Below are positions 16,984 to 25,179 of a stretch of 64,000 bases of DNA, in pieces. The first letter of the stretch is position 1; each line of letters begins with the position of its first letter. The translations under genes were made by a program, and so were the position numbers. Origin of the DNA: JAMOAD01 sp023621955 (GTDB lineage Bacteria; Acidobacteriota; Aminicenantia; JAMOAD01); NCBI GenBank assembly GCA_035403085.1, contig DAONEM010000006.1:19626-83625 (forward strand), given 5' to 3'. The notes under the pieces are model-generated. The model did no database searches, was not told the origin of the DNA, and worked only from the letters and a program-made list of their open reading frames with translations.

Positions 16984-19029
16984 ATGGCAGATCAAAAGAA
17001 ACAATCCTTCGTACCCGACAAGACGGATATGAAGGAGTTCACATTAAGGGCCCTGCTCTTGGGGCTCGTGATGACGGTCATCCTCGGTGCGGCCAACGCT
17101 TATCTTGGCCTTCGCGCCGGAATGACCATCGCCGCCACTTACCCCGCGGCGGTCATTGGCATGGCCATCCTCAAGCTCTTCAAGGGATCCATTCTTGAGG
17201 AAAACATCGCCAGAACCGTTGGCTCCATCGGGGAATCTGTCGCGGCAGGGGCGATCTTCACGGTTCCAGCCTTCGTCATCCTCGGATACTGGAAGTTCGA
17301 GAAGACATCCCTCCTGAAAGAGTACGCTCTTGCCTCCTGTCTCATGATCCTGGGGGGAATCCTCGGGATCCTCTTCGTGACCATCCTTCGCCGGGTCATG
17401 GTCGAGGACGAGAGTCTGCCTTTTCCGGAGTCAGTGGCCGCCTCGGAGATCCATAAGGCCGGACAGCGCGGCGCCGAAGCGGCGATGCAGCTCTTCAAGG
17501 CCATGGGCGTCGGCGCCCTCTTGAAGTTCCTGGACGGTTTGGGCGTCTTCAGGGCCTCCAACGAGTTTCAGATCGCCATGGGGAAGGCCAAAGGCTTCCT
17601 CAAGCTGGGCATGGGAGAGGATGCCAAAGGGATCGCCACCGGCGGCATGACAACCTTCTCCGCCCCCGCGGCCACCCCCGCCTACCTGGGCGTCGGTTAC
17701 ATCATCGGCCCGGAACTGGGGGCCCTCAACTTCGCCGGGGGGCTTATGGCTTGGGGACTCTTCGTTCCCCTCCTGGTCTTCTTCATCGGTCCCAACCTGG
17801 TCTCCACTGGCGCCTATGTTGATACTCCGCAAGGGTGGGCCCTCCTGACAAGCCACCTCTACCGCTTCATCGTACGGCCTATCGCCGTCGGCGGTATGCT
17901 CGTGGGAGCCTGCTACACCCTCTGGAAGATGAGGAAAAACCTTGTCCTGGGCATCAAGAGGGGAGTCGCGGACGTGAAGAAATCCGCCACCGCTGAGGCC
18001 GCCACGGCCCGTACCCAGAAGGACCTCTCCTTCAAGGTCGTCCTGATCGGTCTGGTCGCCGTCTTCGCGTTGATGCTGGCCCTCTACTTCTACTTCACCC
18101 ATGCCATCTCCGGCGCCCTCTTGGCCGGGGTCGTCATGCTGATCACCGGTTTCTTCTTCGCCGCCGTTTCGGGTAACCTGGTGGGGATCATCGGCTCTTC
18201 CAACAACCCCATCTCCGGGCTCACCCTGGCGACCACGATCGTGGCGGCCCTCACCATGGTCATCGCCGGTATCGCCGGTAAACAGGGTGTCATGGCCGCT
18301 CTTGGAGTCGCCGCCGTCGGCTGCGTGTCGGCCGCCGTTGCGGGGGAGATGCTCCAGGATCTGAAGGTCGGGCACATCCTCGGCGGTACTCCCTGGAAGA
18401 TGCAGATCGGTGATATCATCGGCGTCTTCGTGGCCGGGCTTCTCCTCTTCTGGCCCCTCTATATGATGCACACCTCCGATGTCGCCCAGTTTGGCGCCGC
18501 CGGTGGCTTCGGCGGGAAGACCTACTCCGCCCCTCAGGCCGGTCTCATGGCCGCTCTCTCCCAGGGAATCGTGGGCGGGGAGATGGCCTGGCCGTTGGTT
18601 TTGGTGGGAATCGCCATGGGAATCGCCTTGATTCTGATCCGGGTCAAGAGCCCCATGCTTTTCTCCGTCGGTATGTACCTCCCCCTGGAGACCACCTTCG
18701 CCATCTTCGTCGGCGGTCTTATCAAGGGACTCGTTCAGAAGCAGGTGGCTAAGAGAGATTACAACGAGGCTCAGAAGGCGCGGGTCGAGAACGCCGGTGT
18801 CCTTGCCGCCTCCGGACTGATCGCCGGAGAGGCTCTGGTTGGTCTCTTCATCGCCGCCGTGGTCGGTTTCCGTTCCTCCCACCAGTTCTGGGCTATTCAG
18901 GGCCTGTCGAAGATCGCTCCTTGGCTGGCTATCCCCGTTTTCGCCATCTTGGCGGCCTACTTGATCTTGGTGCCTCTCAAGAAGGCGGGAGACAAAGACG
19001 AGCCTGCTCCGCCGACCGCGGTGATGTAA
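16984..19029 (+). CDS. OPT family oligopeptide transporter
   Basis: A 681-aa inner-membrane protein with about 14-16 hydrophobic helices, of the OPT superfamily. Members import small peptides or metal chelates using the proton gradient. Characteristic stretches include the N-terminal LRALLLGLVMTVILGAANAYLGLRAG, NLVGIIGSSNNPISGLTLATT and the late GGEMAWPLVLVGIAMG. The length fits bacterial OPT proteins. GGAGG lies six bases before the ATG, 23 bases after cheY. With several peptidases in the window (tricorn, two M28), peptide uptake is the likelier role, by inference. Confidence 0.92.
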   Translation: MADQKKQSFVPDKTDMKEFTLRALLLGLVMTVILGAANAYLGLRAGMTIAATYPAAVIGMAILKLFKGSILEENIARTVGSIGESVAAGAIFTVPAFVILGYWKFEKTSLLKEYALASCLMILGGILGILFVTILRRVMVEDESLPFPESVAASEIHKAGQRGAEAAMQLFKAMGVGALLKFLDGLGVFRASNEFQIAMGKAKGFLKLGMGEDAKGIATGGMTTFSAPAATPAYLGVGYIIGPELGALNFAGGLMAWGLFVPLLVFFIGPNLVSTGAYVDTPQGWALLTSHLYRFIVRPIAVGGMLVGACYTLWKMRKNLVLGIKRGVADVKKSATAEAATARTQKDLSFKVVLIGLVAVFALMLALYFYFTHAISGALLAGVVMLITGFFFAAVSGNLVGIIGSSNNPISGLTLATTIVAALTMVIAGIAGKQGVMAALGVAAVGCVSAAVAGEMLQDLKVGHILGGTPWKMQIGDIIGVFVAGLLLFWPLYMMHTSDVAQFGAAGGFGGKTYSAPQAGLMAALSQGIVGGEMAWPLVLVGIAMGIALILIRVKSPMLFSVGMYLPLETTFAIFVGGLIKGLVQKQVAKRDYNEAQKARVENAGVLAASGLIAGEALVGLFIAAVVGFRSSHQFWAIQGLSKIAPWLAIPVFAILAAYLILVPLKKAGDKDEPAPPTAVM

Positions 19030-19042
19030 GGCTTAAAGCTCT

Positions 19043-19633
19043 ATGACCATAGACAACCTTGTTTTGGATACGATCCGGAAGCGGCGGAGTGTCCGCCGCT
19101 TCCGGGATTTACAGATTCCCGATGAGACGCTCAGGGCGATCGTGGAAGCCGGTGACTGGGCTCCCAGCGCCTGCAACGACCAGTCCTGGCACTTCACCCT
19201 CATCCAGGACCGGCAACTCATGGACCGGATCAGCGTCGCCTCTAAGGAGGCCCTCCGGAGAAGTGAGACGAAGTGGATGGTCGACCTGGGGAACAACCCG
19301 GATTTTCACGTCTTCTACAGGGCTCCTACTGTTCTGATCGCTTCCTATCGGGAGAACGCGGTGGATCCCCACGCGGACCTCTGCGCGGCGGTGGAAAACA
19401 TCCTTTTGGCGGCCTGGAGCCTGGGCGTTGGCTCGTGCTGGGTAGGGCTGGCCAGGGGTTTCCTGAGCTCCCCCGAGGCTCCGATGCTCCTGGAGCTTCC
19501 TCAAGGGTACAAGGCGGCTTACGCCGTCGCCCTCGGGTTCCCCTTTGAGGCGACTACAGGGAACGGCCCCGCTCGAAAATCTGCGCCTTTCCATTGGATC
19601 AAAGAGGGAAAGGTTCTTCGGGAAGAGAGATAG
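19043..19633 (+). CDS. Nitroreductase family FMN protein
   Basis: A 196-aa member of the nitroreductase fold. The N-terminal IRKRRSVRRF supplies FMN-phosphate contacts, GDWAPSACNDQSWHF matches the family's APSA.N.QPW segment, and the C-terminal GSCWVGLARGF and ALGFPFE complete the FMN site. Such enzymes reduce nitro-compounds, quinones or enals with NAD(P)H. It starts 13 bases after the OPT stop without a clear ribosome-binding site and is the last gene before a strong terminator, so it probably ends the ackA operon. Confidence 0.88.
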   Translation: MTIDNLVLDTIRKRRSVRRFRDLQIPDETLRAIVEAGDWAPSACNDQSWHFTLIQDRQLMDRISVASKEALRRSETKWMVDLGNNPDFHVFYRAPTVLIASYRENAVDPHADLCAAVENILLAAWSLGVGSCWVGLARGFLSSPEAPMLLELPQGYKAAYAVALGFPFEATTGNGPARKSAPFHWIKEGKVLREER

Positions 19634-19648
19634 AGGCTTTCCAAAAGA

Positions 19649-19684
19649 AAAAGGGCCCCGGAGTCTCCTCCGGGGCCCTTTTTT
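19649..19684. terminator. Bidirectional Rho-independent terminator
   Basis: A perfect stem built on AAGGGCCCCGGAG and its complement with a TCTC loop is followed by a T-run and preceded by an A-run. It can end the ackA operon from the left and gmd from the right. Confidence 0.9.
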
Positions 19685-19699
19685 CGTAGGGAATAAAAC

Positions 19700-20752
19700 T
19701 TATTTAATCGTTTTCTTGAGCTCTTCCATGTCCGCGTTGACCATCATCCGGACCAGTTCGTGAAAGGAGACTCGAGGCTCCCATCCCAAGACCCTCTTCG
19801 CCTTGGAGTAGTCGCCCCAAAGGTAGTGGACATCCTGAGGACGGAAGTACTTGGGGTTGACCTCCACCATCACCTTCCCGGTTTTGCTGCAGATCCCCTT
19901 CTCGTTGACCCCTTCCCCTTCCCAGCGGATTTCGATCCCCGCTTCCCGGAAGGCCAGGACCACGAACTCCCGGACCGAATGGGACTCACCGGTGGCGATG
20001 ACGTAGTCGTCAGGCTCGGGTTGCTGAAGGATTCTCCACATGGCTTCGACGTAATCTCCCGCAAAGCCCCAGTCCCTCTTCGTGTCCAGGTTGCCAAGGG
20101 AGAGAGTCTTTTCAAGGCCGAGGACAACCTTCGCCACGCCCAGGGAGATTTTTCTGGTGACGAAATTTTCCCCTCTCCGGGGGCTCTCGTGGTTGAAGAG
20201 GATACCGTTACAGCCGTAAATTTTATAGGATTCTCTGTAGTTGACGGTGATCCAATAGGCGTAGAGCTTGGCCACTGCGTAGGGGCTGGCAGGTTCGAAG
20301 GGGGTCGTCTCCCTCTGGGGAACCTCTTTGGTGTTGCCGTAGAGTTCACTGGTCGAGGCTTGGTAGAAGCGGCTCTTCTTTTCGAGACCCAGCTCCTTGA
20401 TGGCTTCGAGAAATCGCAACGTTCCCACCGCATCGGCGTTGGCCGTGTACTCCGGTGTGTCGAAAGAGACGCTCACATGGCTCTGGGCCGCAAGATTGTA
20501 GATCTCATCGGGTTGAGCCTTCCCCATGACCTTGATCAAAGAGGAGCTATCGGTTAGGTCTCCGTAGTGGAGAACCATGGTCTTTCCCTCGGCCTTCGCC
20601 TTTTCGTATATCGGATCTATACGGAGTCTGCTGGCGACACTGCTGGAACGACGGACAATGCCGTGAACATCGTAGCCCTTCTCCAAGAGAAGTTCGGCCA
20701 GATAGGATCCGTCCTGACCGGTGATGCCGGAAACGAGGGCAACTTTACCCAT
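19700..20752 (-). CDS. gmd: GDP-mannose 4,6-dehydratase
   Basis: Converts GDP-D-mannose to GDP-4-keto-6-deoxy-D-mannose, the first step to GDP-fucose, GDP-rhamnose or GDP-perosamine for surface glycans. The 350-aa SDR protein shows the NAD(P) motif GITGQDGSYLAELLL, DLTDSSSL, the Ser-Glu of ASTSELYG, the YAVAK catalytic Tyr-Lys, NHESPRRGENFVTRKI and the RDWGFAGDYVEAMW segment. It is essentially full length. GGAGGAAG precedes the ATG. No fucose synthetase or glycosyltransferase gene lies beside it, so the downstream product is undecided. Confidence 0.96.
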   Translation of the reverse strand: MGKVALVSGITGQDGSYLAELLLEKGYDVHGIVRRSSSVASRLRIDPIYEKAKAEGKTMVLHYGDLTDSSSLIKVMGKAQPDEIYNLAAQSHVSVSFDTPEYTANADAVGTLRFLEAIKELGLEKKSRFYQASTSELYGNTKEVPQRETTPFEPASPYAVAKLYAYWITVNYRESYKIYGCNGILFNHESPRRGENFVTRKISLGVAKVVLGLEKTLSLGNLDTKRDWGFAGDYVEAMWRILQQPEPDDYVIATGESHSVREFVVLAFREAGIEIRWEGEGVNEKGICSKTGKVMVEVNPKYFRPQDVHYLWGDYSKAKRVLGWEPRVSFHELVRMMVNADMEELKKTIK

Positions 20753-20782
20753 ACTCTTCCTCCTGAATTTCGAATGATCTCT

Positions 20783-20811
20783 ATTCTAACAGAGAGCAAA
20801 CCTCTTTCCAA
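20783..20811 (-). promoter_or_regulatory. Promoter of gmd
   Basis: On the minus strand TTGGAA (20811-20806) and TAGAAT (20788-20783) are 17 bp apart, about 30 bases before the ATG. Confidence 0.55.
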
Positions 20812-20814
20812 GAG

Positions 20815-20843
20815 TTGACAGGAAGGGGGAGCGGGGTTAACCT
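20815..20843 (+). promoter_or_regulatory. Promoter of the 20.9-kb membrane protein gene
   Basis: TTGACA (20815-20820) and TAACCT (20838-20843) are 17 bp apart. Its -35 box lies only three bases from the -35 box of the divergent gmd promoter. Confidence 0.4.
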
Positions 20844-20858
20844 TTCATCCGGTGTGAC

Positions 20859-22067
20859 GTGGAAACTCTCCCCTTTGCCGCTTCCTTTCTCTCCCTCTCG
20901 GGAGGGGTTCTCCTCTTTCGAGAGTTGGCCGCCTGGGGCTTGCAACCGTGGCTTGCGCTCCTGATTGGTTTTCTCCCTCCGCTTTTTGCCCTTCTCTTCC
21001 GCAAGAGAGGCACCCTCTTCCCCCGGATTGACGGGGCCCTTCCCCTCCTCTTCGGTTACGGCTTTTTTCTCTTCTCTCTCTTCTTGGCGGCCGAAGCCTT
21101 CCGCCCATCCTCAAGGGGAGTCGTGGTGCTCTCTCCCCTCTTCTTCGTTCTCACCCTTCTCTGCTATTTCCTCTCCATGCTCTTCTACCAGGGGGCCTTC
21201 TCCGGCAGTCATGGGAACGGTGCGGCCCTTAGGGCGGGATCCCTCACGGCGGGGCTCCTGTTGGGGTGTCTCTTCCTCCCCCGCTTTGGAACATGGATGA
21301 GCGCCGGAGCCCTGGGAGCGCTTCTGCTCGGTTGGACAATCCTCTTTCTCCCAAGAAACCGACGGGTTCTCCTCTCCCTGATGATCCCGTTGCTCTTCTG
21401 GTTCTTGATCCTGGGCGTTCAGAGGCGCCATCGGCTCTGGCAAGGGGAAGCCCGGATGGGGGAGGGGAGGGAGGGGCGGTATTGGGCCGTCCTGAAAGAG
21501 GGATCCCTTGCGCTATGGCGGAACGGGCGTCTACTGGGCACGCTGACTCCCCAAGGGTTGAACCCCCCGTTGAGCGTGACCAGGGTCGAGCCGATCTACG
21601 AGCCCCTTCCTTCTCCCCTGGATGGGCTTCTCTCCTCTCTGGAGAAGTCCCAGGAGGGCAGGGGAAAGGCATGGTTCCCGAGGCGTCAGAGGGGTGACAG
21701 CCTTCCGCCTTGGCCTCTCTTCCTCTGGCCTCTGCTGCTTGTTTTAGGAGGGAGATTCTTGAGGAGAAGAGCGGGGGAGGCCTTCCGGGTTGCGGCCCTC
21801 TCCGGGGCCTTCGTCGCCCTTCTCTTTTCGGGTCCCGAACTCTTCAAAGAGGTTCCTTTCCTTGTGGCTACCTTTCTCTCAGGAGCTTGGGCAGGTTCTC
21901 TTCGTGACGGTGGAAAGAGGGGCGCTCGAAGGCTCTTCCCCCTCCTTCTCTTGGGGTCGACCCTTCTCCTGGGAGGGACGGGGTGGTTCCTCTTCAGATT
22001 GCTCTTCTTTGGGTTGGGTTTGGCGGGGGAGATCGCTCAGAGGGAATCGCCGAAGCGTTTGATGTAA
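20859..22067 (+). CDS. Polytopic membrane protein, unknown function
   Basis: I do not recognise the family. The 402-aa product starts at a GTG and has about seven hydrophobic helices in the first 190 residues, a soluble segment (~190-275) rich in Arg, Pro and Gly, and about four more helices at the C-terminus. The opening FLSLSGGVLLFRELAAWGL and the helix pattern faintly recall the membrane half of fused spermidine-synthase-like proteins, but no synthase domain follows, so this is weak. Its last 31 bases overlap the convergent fructose-bisphosphatase gene. The start is uncertain, as no clear ribosome-binding site precedes the GTG. Confidence 0.65.
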   Translation: METLPFAASFLSLSGGVLLFRELAAWGLQPWLALLIGFLPPLFALLFRKRGTLFPRIDGALPLLFGYGFFLFSLFLAAEAFRPSSRGVVVLSPLFFVLTLLCYFLSMLFYQGAFSGSHGNGAALRAGSLTAGLLLGCLFLPRFGTWMSAGALGALLLGWTILFLPRNRRVLLSLMIPLLFWFLILGVQRRHRLWQGEARMGEGREGRYWAVLKEGSLALWRNGRLLGTLTPQGLNPPLSVTRVEPIYEPLPSPLDGLLSSLEKSQEGRGKAWFPRRQRGDSLPPWPLFLWPLLLVLGGRFLRRRAGEAFRVAALSGAFVALLFSGPELFKEVPFLVATFLSGAWAGSLRDGGKRGARRLFPLLLLGSTLLLGGTGWFLFRLLFFGLGLAGEIAQRESPKRLM

Positions 22068-23047
22068 TCCTCTGCTTCGAGGACGTCCTCTTCGCTGCCG
22101 ATGAAGAGGGAAGTGCGTTGATGAACCTTGTCGGGAACAATGTCGACGATCGGTTTCACCCCGTCGCTTCCCCTCCCTCCAGCCTGCTGGGCTAAAAAGC
22201 TGAGAGGACCGGCCTCATAGAGGAGTCGGAGCTTTCCGGTGGGGTACCTCTTGTCCCGGGGGTAGAGGAAGATGCCGCCGTAGAGGAGAGTACGGTGAAA
22301 ATCGGCGACCAGGGAGCCGATGTAACGGGATTTGGCCTGCCTCTCCGGCTTGGCTTTAAAATCTGCAACATAACGGCGGACCCCTTCGCTCCAGAGGGGA
22401 AAGTTCGCCTCATTGCAGGAGTAGATGGAACCCCTCTTGGGGATCTCAATCTCTTCGTGGGAGAGGAGAAACTCTCCCACAGAAGGGTCCAGGGTGAAAC
22501 CATGGACCCCTTGCCCTGTGGTGTAGACGAGCATGGTGGATGAACCGTAAACGATGTAGCCGGCGGCGACGAGGCTCTTTGCGGGTTGGAGAACGTCTGA
22601 AGGAGTGCATTCCCCGGTGGAGATGGTCTTGCGGCGGTAGATTCCGAAGAGGGTGCCGATACTGACATTGGCATCGATATTGGAGGACCCGTCCAAGGGG
22701 TCGAAGACCAGGACGTACTTCCCCCGAGTGTAGGGCTCGGGAACGGGGATCACCGTTTCTTGTTCCTCTGAAGCCATGACGCAAAGAGTCCCCCCTCTCA
22801 TCATGATCTTGACAATAGTTTCCTGGGCGAAGGCGTCCAGCTTTTGGACGGCCTCCCCTTGAACGTTCGTCTTCCCCGTCATCCCGAGGATTTCAACAAG
22901 CCCTGCCTTGCTCACCTCCCGGGAGATGATCTTCGAGGCGAAGGTGATGTTGGAAAAGAGGGAGGAAAACTCTCCGGTAGCCTCGGGGTGGAGCCTCTGT
23001 TGGCGGATGATGAAGTGCTCCAGGTTTGATGTGCTCTTGTCGACCAT
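22037..23047 (-). CDS. fbp: Fructose-1,6-bisphosphatase class I
   Basis: Gluconeogenic enzyme hydrolysing fructose 1,6-bisphosphate to fructose 6-phosphate. The 336-aa protein has the metal-binding ASEEQE, FDPLDGSSNIDANVSIGTLFGI and GGIFLYPRD motifs, and the active-site KLRLLYEAGPLSFLAQQAGG at the C-terminus. The size equals E. coli Fbp. The start at 23047 is fixed by AAGGAGG six bases upstream; the frame extends further but only through the promoter. It stands alone, divergent from the PAS protein gene. Confidence 0.95.
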   Translation of the reverse strand: MVDKSTSNLEHFIIRQQRLHPEATGEFSSLFSNITFASKIISREVSKAGLVEILGMTGKTNVQGEAVQKLDAFAQETIVKIMMRGGTLCVMASEEQETVIPVPEPYTRGKYVLVFDPLDGSSNIDANVSIGTLFGIYRRKTISTGECTPSDVLQPAKSLVAAGYIVYGSSTMLVYTTGQGVHGFTLDPSVGEFLLSHEEIEIPKRGSIYSCNEANFPLWSEGVRRYVADFKAKPERQAKSRYIGSLVADFHRTLLYGGIFLYPRDKRYPTGKLRLLYEAGPLSFLAQQAGGRGSDGVKPIVDIVPDKVHQRTSLFIGSEEDVLEAEDYIKRFGDSL

Positions 23048-23093
23048 GGAACCTCCTTGGGGAGCGGCGAAGAGGGCGCGCTGCACAGTGCCG

Positions 23094-23122
23094 ATCTTAC
23101 CACCGGGAAGCGTGTCTATCAA
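23094..23122 (-). promoter_or_regulatory. Promoter of fbp
   Basis: On the minus strand TTGATA (23122-23117) and TAAGAT (23099-23094) are 17 bp apart, giving a leader of roughly 40 bases. Confidence 0.5.
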
Positions 23123-23129
23123 CCTCTTG

Positions 23130-23158
23130 TTGATGACTCCGCCGGGTGGGGGTATAAT
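23130..23158 (+). promoter_or_regulatory. Promoter of the PAS-GAF protein gene
   Basis: TTGATG (23130-23135) and a perfect TATAAT (23153-23158) are 17 bp apart. The -35 box is seven bases from that of the divergent fbp promoter, so one bound protein could affect both. Confidence 0.6.
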
Positions 23159-23182
23159 CACATCAGAAAGGACGGTGGGGGC

Positions 23183-25132
23183 ATGAAGGAGAGGTCGTTG
23201 AAAGAGGGAAAGGGAGAGTCTGACGAATCGCTTTTAAACGAAAAGGAGTTCTTCCTCTTGTTCAAGCGGGAGAGCCGTTTGCTTAAAGCCTTTTTTACTT
23301 TCAGCCCCGATGCGCTCTTCGTCATCGACAGGAAGGGGCGCTTTCGGGAGGCGAGTATGGCTCTGGCCAGGCTCCTGAAAGTGAAGAGCCCCGAAGATCT
23401 CAAAGGGAAGACCCTCCTGGAGGTCGTCGATAACGAGACGACCCGCCATTTCTTCGGCCTCGAAGAGTCCGCCATGGAGTCCGGACAAACCGTCAAGTTC
23501 GAAGAGAAGTGGATAGGACATCCCTTAGGAAGGCCCGTCTGGGGCTTGGCCACCATGGTCCCCTTGAAGGGAAAGAACGGGAGGGTCCAGGGCCTCTTCG
23601 GAATCCTGAAGAACATCACCGTTGAGAAACGGTCACAACAGGTTCAGCAGGCTATCTTCCGCATAGCCCAGGCGACCCACACCTCCCACTCCCTGAGAGA
23701 TCTCTACCGGGAGATTCATAAGGCTCTGAGCGAACTCCTGGATACGGTAAACTTCTTCATCGCCTACAAGGAGGAGGGGGAGTGCTTCTCCTTCCCCTAC
23801 TACGTGGACCAGTACGACCTACCTCCGGAGCCGAGGCGGATGGGAAGGGGGCTCACAGAGTATGTTTTCCGGACAGGGGTGCCCTTGTTGGCGGATGATG
23901 CCGAAGTCAAAAGGCTTGTCGCCGCGGGAGAGGTCGAGGACATAGGCACTCCTTCTGTCTCGTGGCTGGGGGTTCCCCTCAGGGCCGAGGGGAAGAGCAT
24001 CGGGGTTCTTGTCGTTCAGAGTTACTCCGCCGACAAGCCTTTGATAGAAGAGGACAAGGAGATACTCAACTTTGTCTCTGGGAAGATCGCCCTGGCGATC
24101 AACACCCGGGCCGCCTGGACCGCCCTGGAGGTCAGCGAGGAGAGGTACAGAACCCTGACCGAGAACCTTCCGGTAGGAATATTCCGGAGCTCTCCCGGCC
24201 AGGAGGGGGTCTTTCTCATGGCCAACCCCGCCATGGTCAGGATCCTCGGGTACGAGTCCGAGCGGGAGATGTTGGGAAAGCCTGTGGCCGACCACTATTT
24301 CCGGCCCCTGGATCGGGGGGTGTACTCCAACGAGCTGATCGCCGGTGGGGAGATTAAAAGCCGAGAGATCCTTATGGCACGCAAGGACGGCCGGCCCATA
24401 TGGGCCTCCATCTCGGCGCGGGCCGTCAAGGATTCCCGGGGTTCTCTGCTCTACTTCGACGGGACCCTGGAGGATATCACCCGAAGGAAAGAGGCGGAAG
24501 AGCGCTTCCGGGAGAGTGAGGAGAGGTGGCTCTTCGCCTTGGAGGGGAGCGGTGACGGTGTCTGGGACTGGGATGTTCCCTCCGGAAAGGTCTTCTGTTC
24601 CACCCAATGGCGGAGGATGTTCTACCTGGGAGAGGAGGGGTGCCTGATCGCAGAGGTGGAGTTGAGCGGGCGGATCCATCCGGAGGATTTCGCCAGGGTC
24701 CAGGAGGAGAAGAGGAGCCACCTGGCCGGTGAGGCTCCCCTCTACAGCACGGAGTACCGTTTGCTGGACGGTCAGGGGAACTTCCGGTGGGTCTTGGCCC
24801 GGGGGAAGGTCATGGCCAGGGACGGCGAGGGGAAGCCCCTGAGGATGGTGGGGACCCACACGGACATCACCTCCCGAAAGCTTGTGGAAGAGGAGCGGAG
24901 CCTTCTGATCCTTCAGTTGAAACAGGCTCTTGGGAACGTCAAGGCCCTGAGCGGGCTCCTTCCTATCTGCGCCTCCTGCAAGAAGATCAGGGACGATCGC
25001 GGGTACTGGCAACAGGTGGAGGTCTACATTCGAGACCACTCAGAGGCCGATTTCAGCCACAGCCTCTGCCCCGAGTGCATGGAAAAACTCTACCCGGGGA
25101 TCACCAAGGGAAGACAGAGCCCTCCCCGTTGA
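23183..25132 (+). CDS. PAS-GAF-PAS-PAS sensor with C-terminal Cys4 motif
   Basis: A 649-aa soluble signalling protein. Order of parts: PAS (~30-150, FTFSPDALFVIDRKGRF), GAF (~165-310), PAS (~318-440, NLPVGIFRSSPG), PAS with PAC (~445-570, GSGDGVWDWDVPSG to VGTHTDITSRK), a short helical linker, then a Cys-rich tail with Cys596-x2-Cys599 and Cys629-x2-Cys632 in LPICASCKKIRDDRGYW and LCPECMEKLYPG. This tail recurs at the ends of many bacterial PAS and receiver proteins and looks like a zinc site. There is no histidine kinase, GGDEF, EAL or HTH domain, so how a signal leaves the protein is unknown. The start at 23183 has only a weak GGTGGGGG site, but the TATAAT box excludes starts further upstream. 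Confidence 0.85.
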   Translation: MKERSLKEGKGESDESLLNEKEFFLLFKRESRLLKAFFTFSPDALFVIDRKGRFREASMALARLLKVKSPEDLKGKTLLEVVDNETTRHFFGLEESAMESGQTVKFEEKWIGHPLGRPVWGLATMVPLKGKNGRVQGLFGILKNITVEKRSQQVQQAIFRIAQATHTSHSLRDLYREIHKALSELLDTVNFFIAYKEEGECFSFPYYVDQYDLPPEPRRMGRGLTEYVFRTGVPLLADDAEVKRLVAAGEVEDIGTPSVSWLGVPLRAEGKSIGVLVVQSYSADKPLIEEDKEILNFVSGKIALAINTRAAWTALEVSEERYRTLTENLPVGIFRSSPGQEGVFLMANPAMVRILGYESEREMLGKPVADHYFRPLDRGVYSNELIAGGEIKSREILMARKDGRPIWASISARAVKDSRGSLLYFDGTLEDITRRKEAEERFRESEERWLFALEGSGDGVWDWDVPSGKVFCSTQWRRMFYLGEEGCLIAEVELSGRIHPEDFARVQEEKRSHLAGEAPLYSTEYRLLDGQGNFRWVLARGKVMARDGEGKPLRMVGTHTDITSRKLVEEERSLLILQLKQALGNVKALSGLLPICASCKKIRDDRGYWQQVEVYIRDHSEADFSHSLCPECMEKLYPGITKGRQSPPR

Positions 25133-25157
25133 TTCTTTCCTCCTTTAACAGTATAAT
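25129..25157 (+). promoter_or_regulatory. Promoter of the exported protein cluster
   Basis: TTGATT (25129-25134, overlapping the PAS gene stop) and TATAAT (25152-25157) are 17 bp apart, 22 bases before the ATG at 25180. Confidence 0.6.
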
Positions 25158-25179
25158 GGGCAGAATTCAGGAGGTTTTT

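Noticed and set aside
17431..18882. 483-codon minus-strand frame opposite the OPT transporter
   Set aside because: His/Asp/Gly-rich shadow translation of a hydrophobic gene; the transporter frame has clear helices and family motifs.
20859..22067. Spermidine synthase-like fusion protein
   Set aside because: Only the membrane part shows vague resemblance; no SAM-binding synthase domain is encoded.
23048..23161. N-terminal extension of fructose-bisphosphatase
   Set aside because: It covers the promoter boxes and ribosome-binding site; the protein from 23047 already has the full family length.
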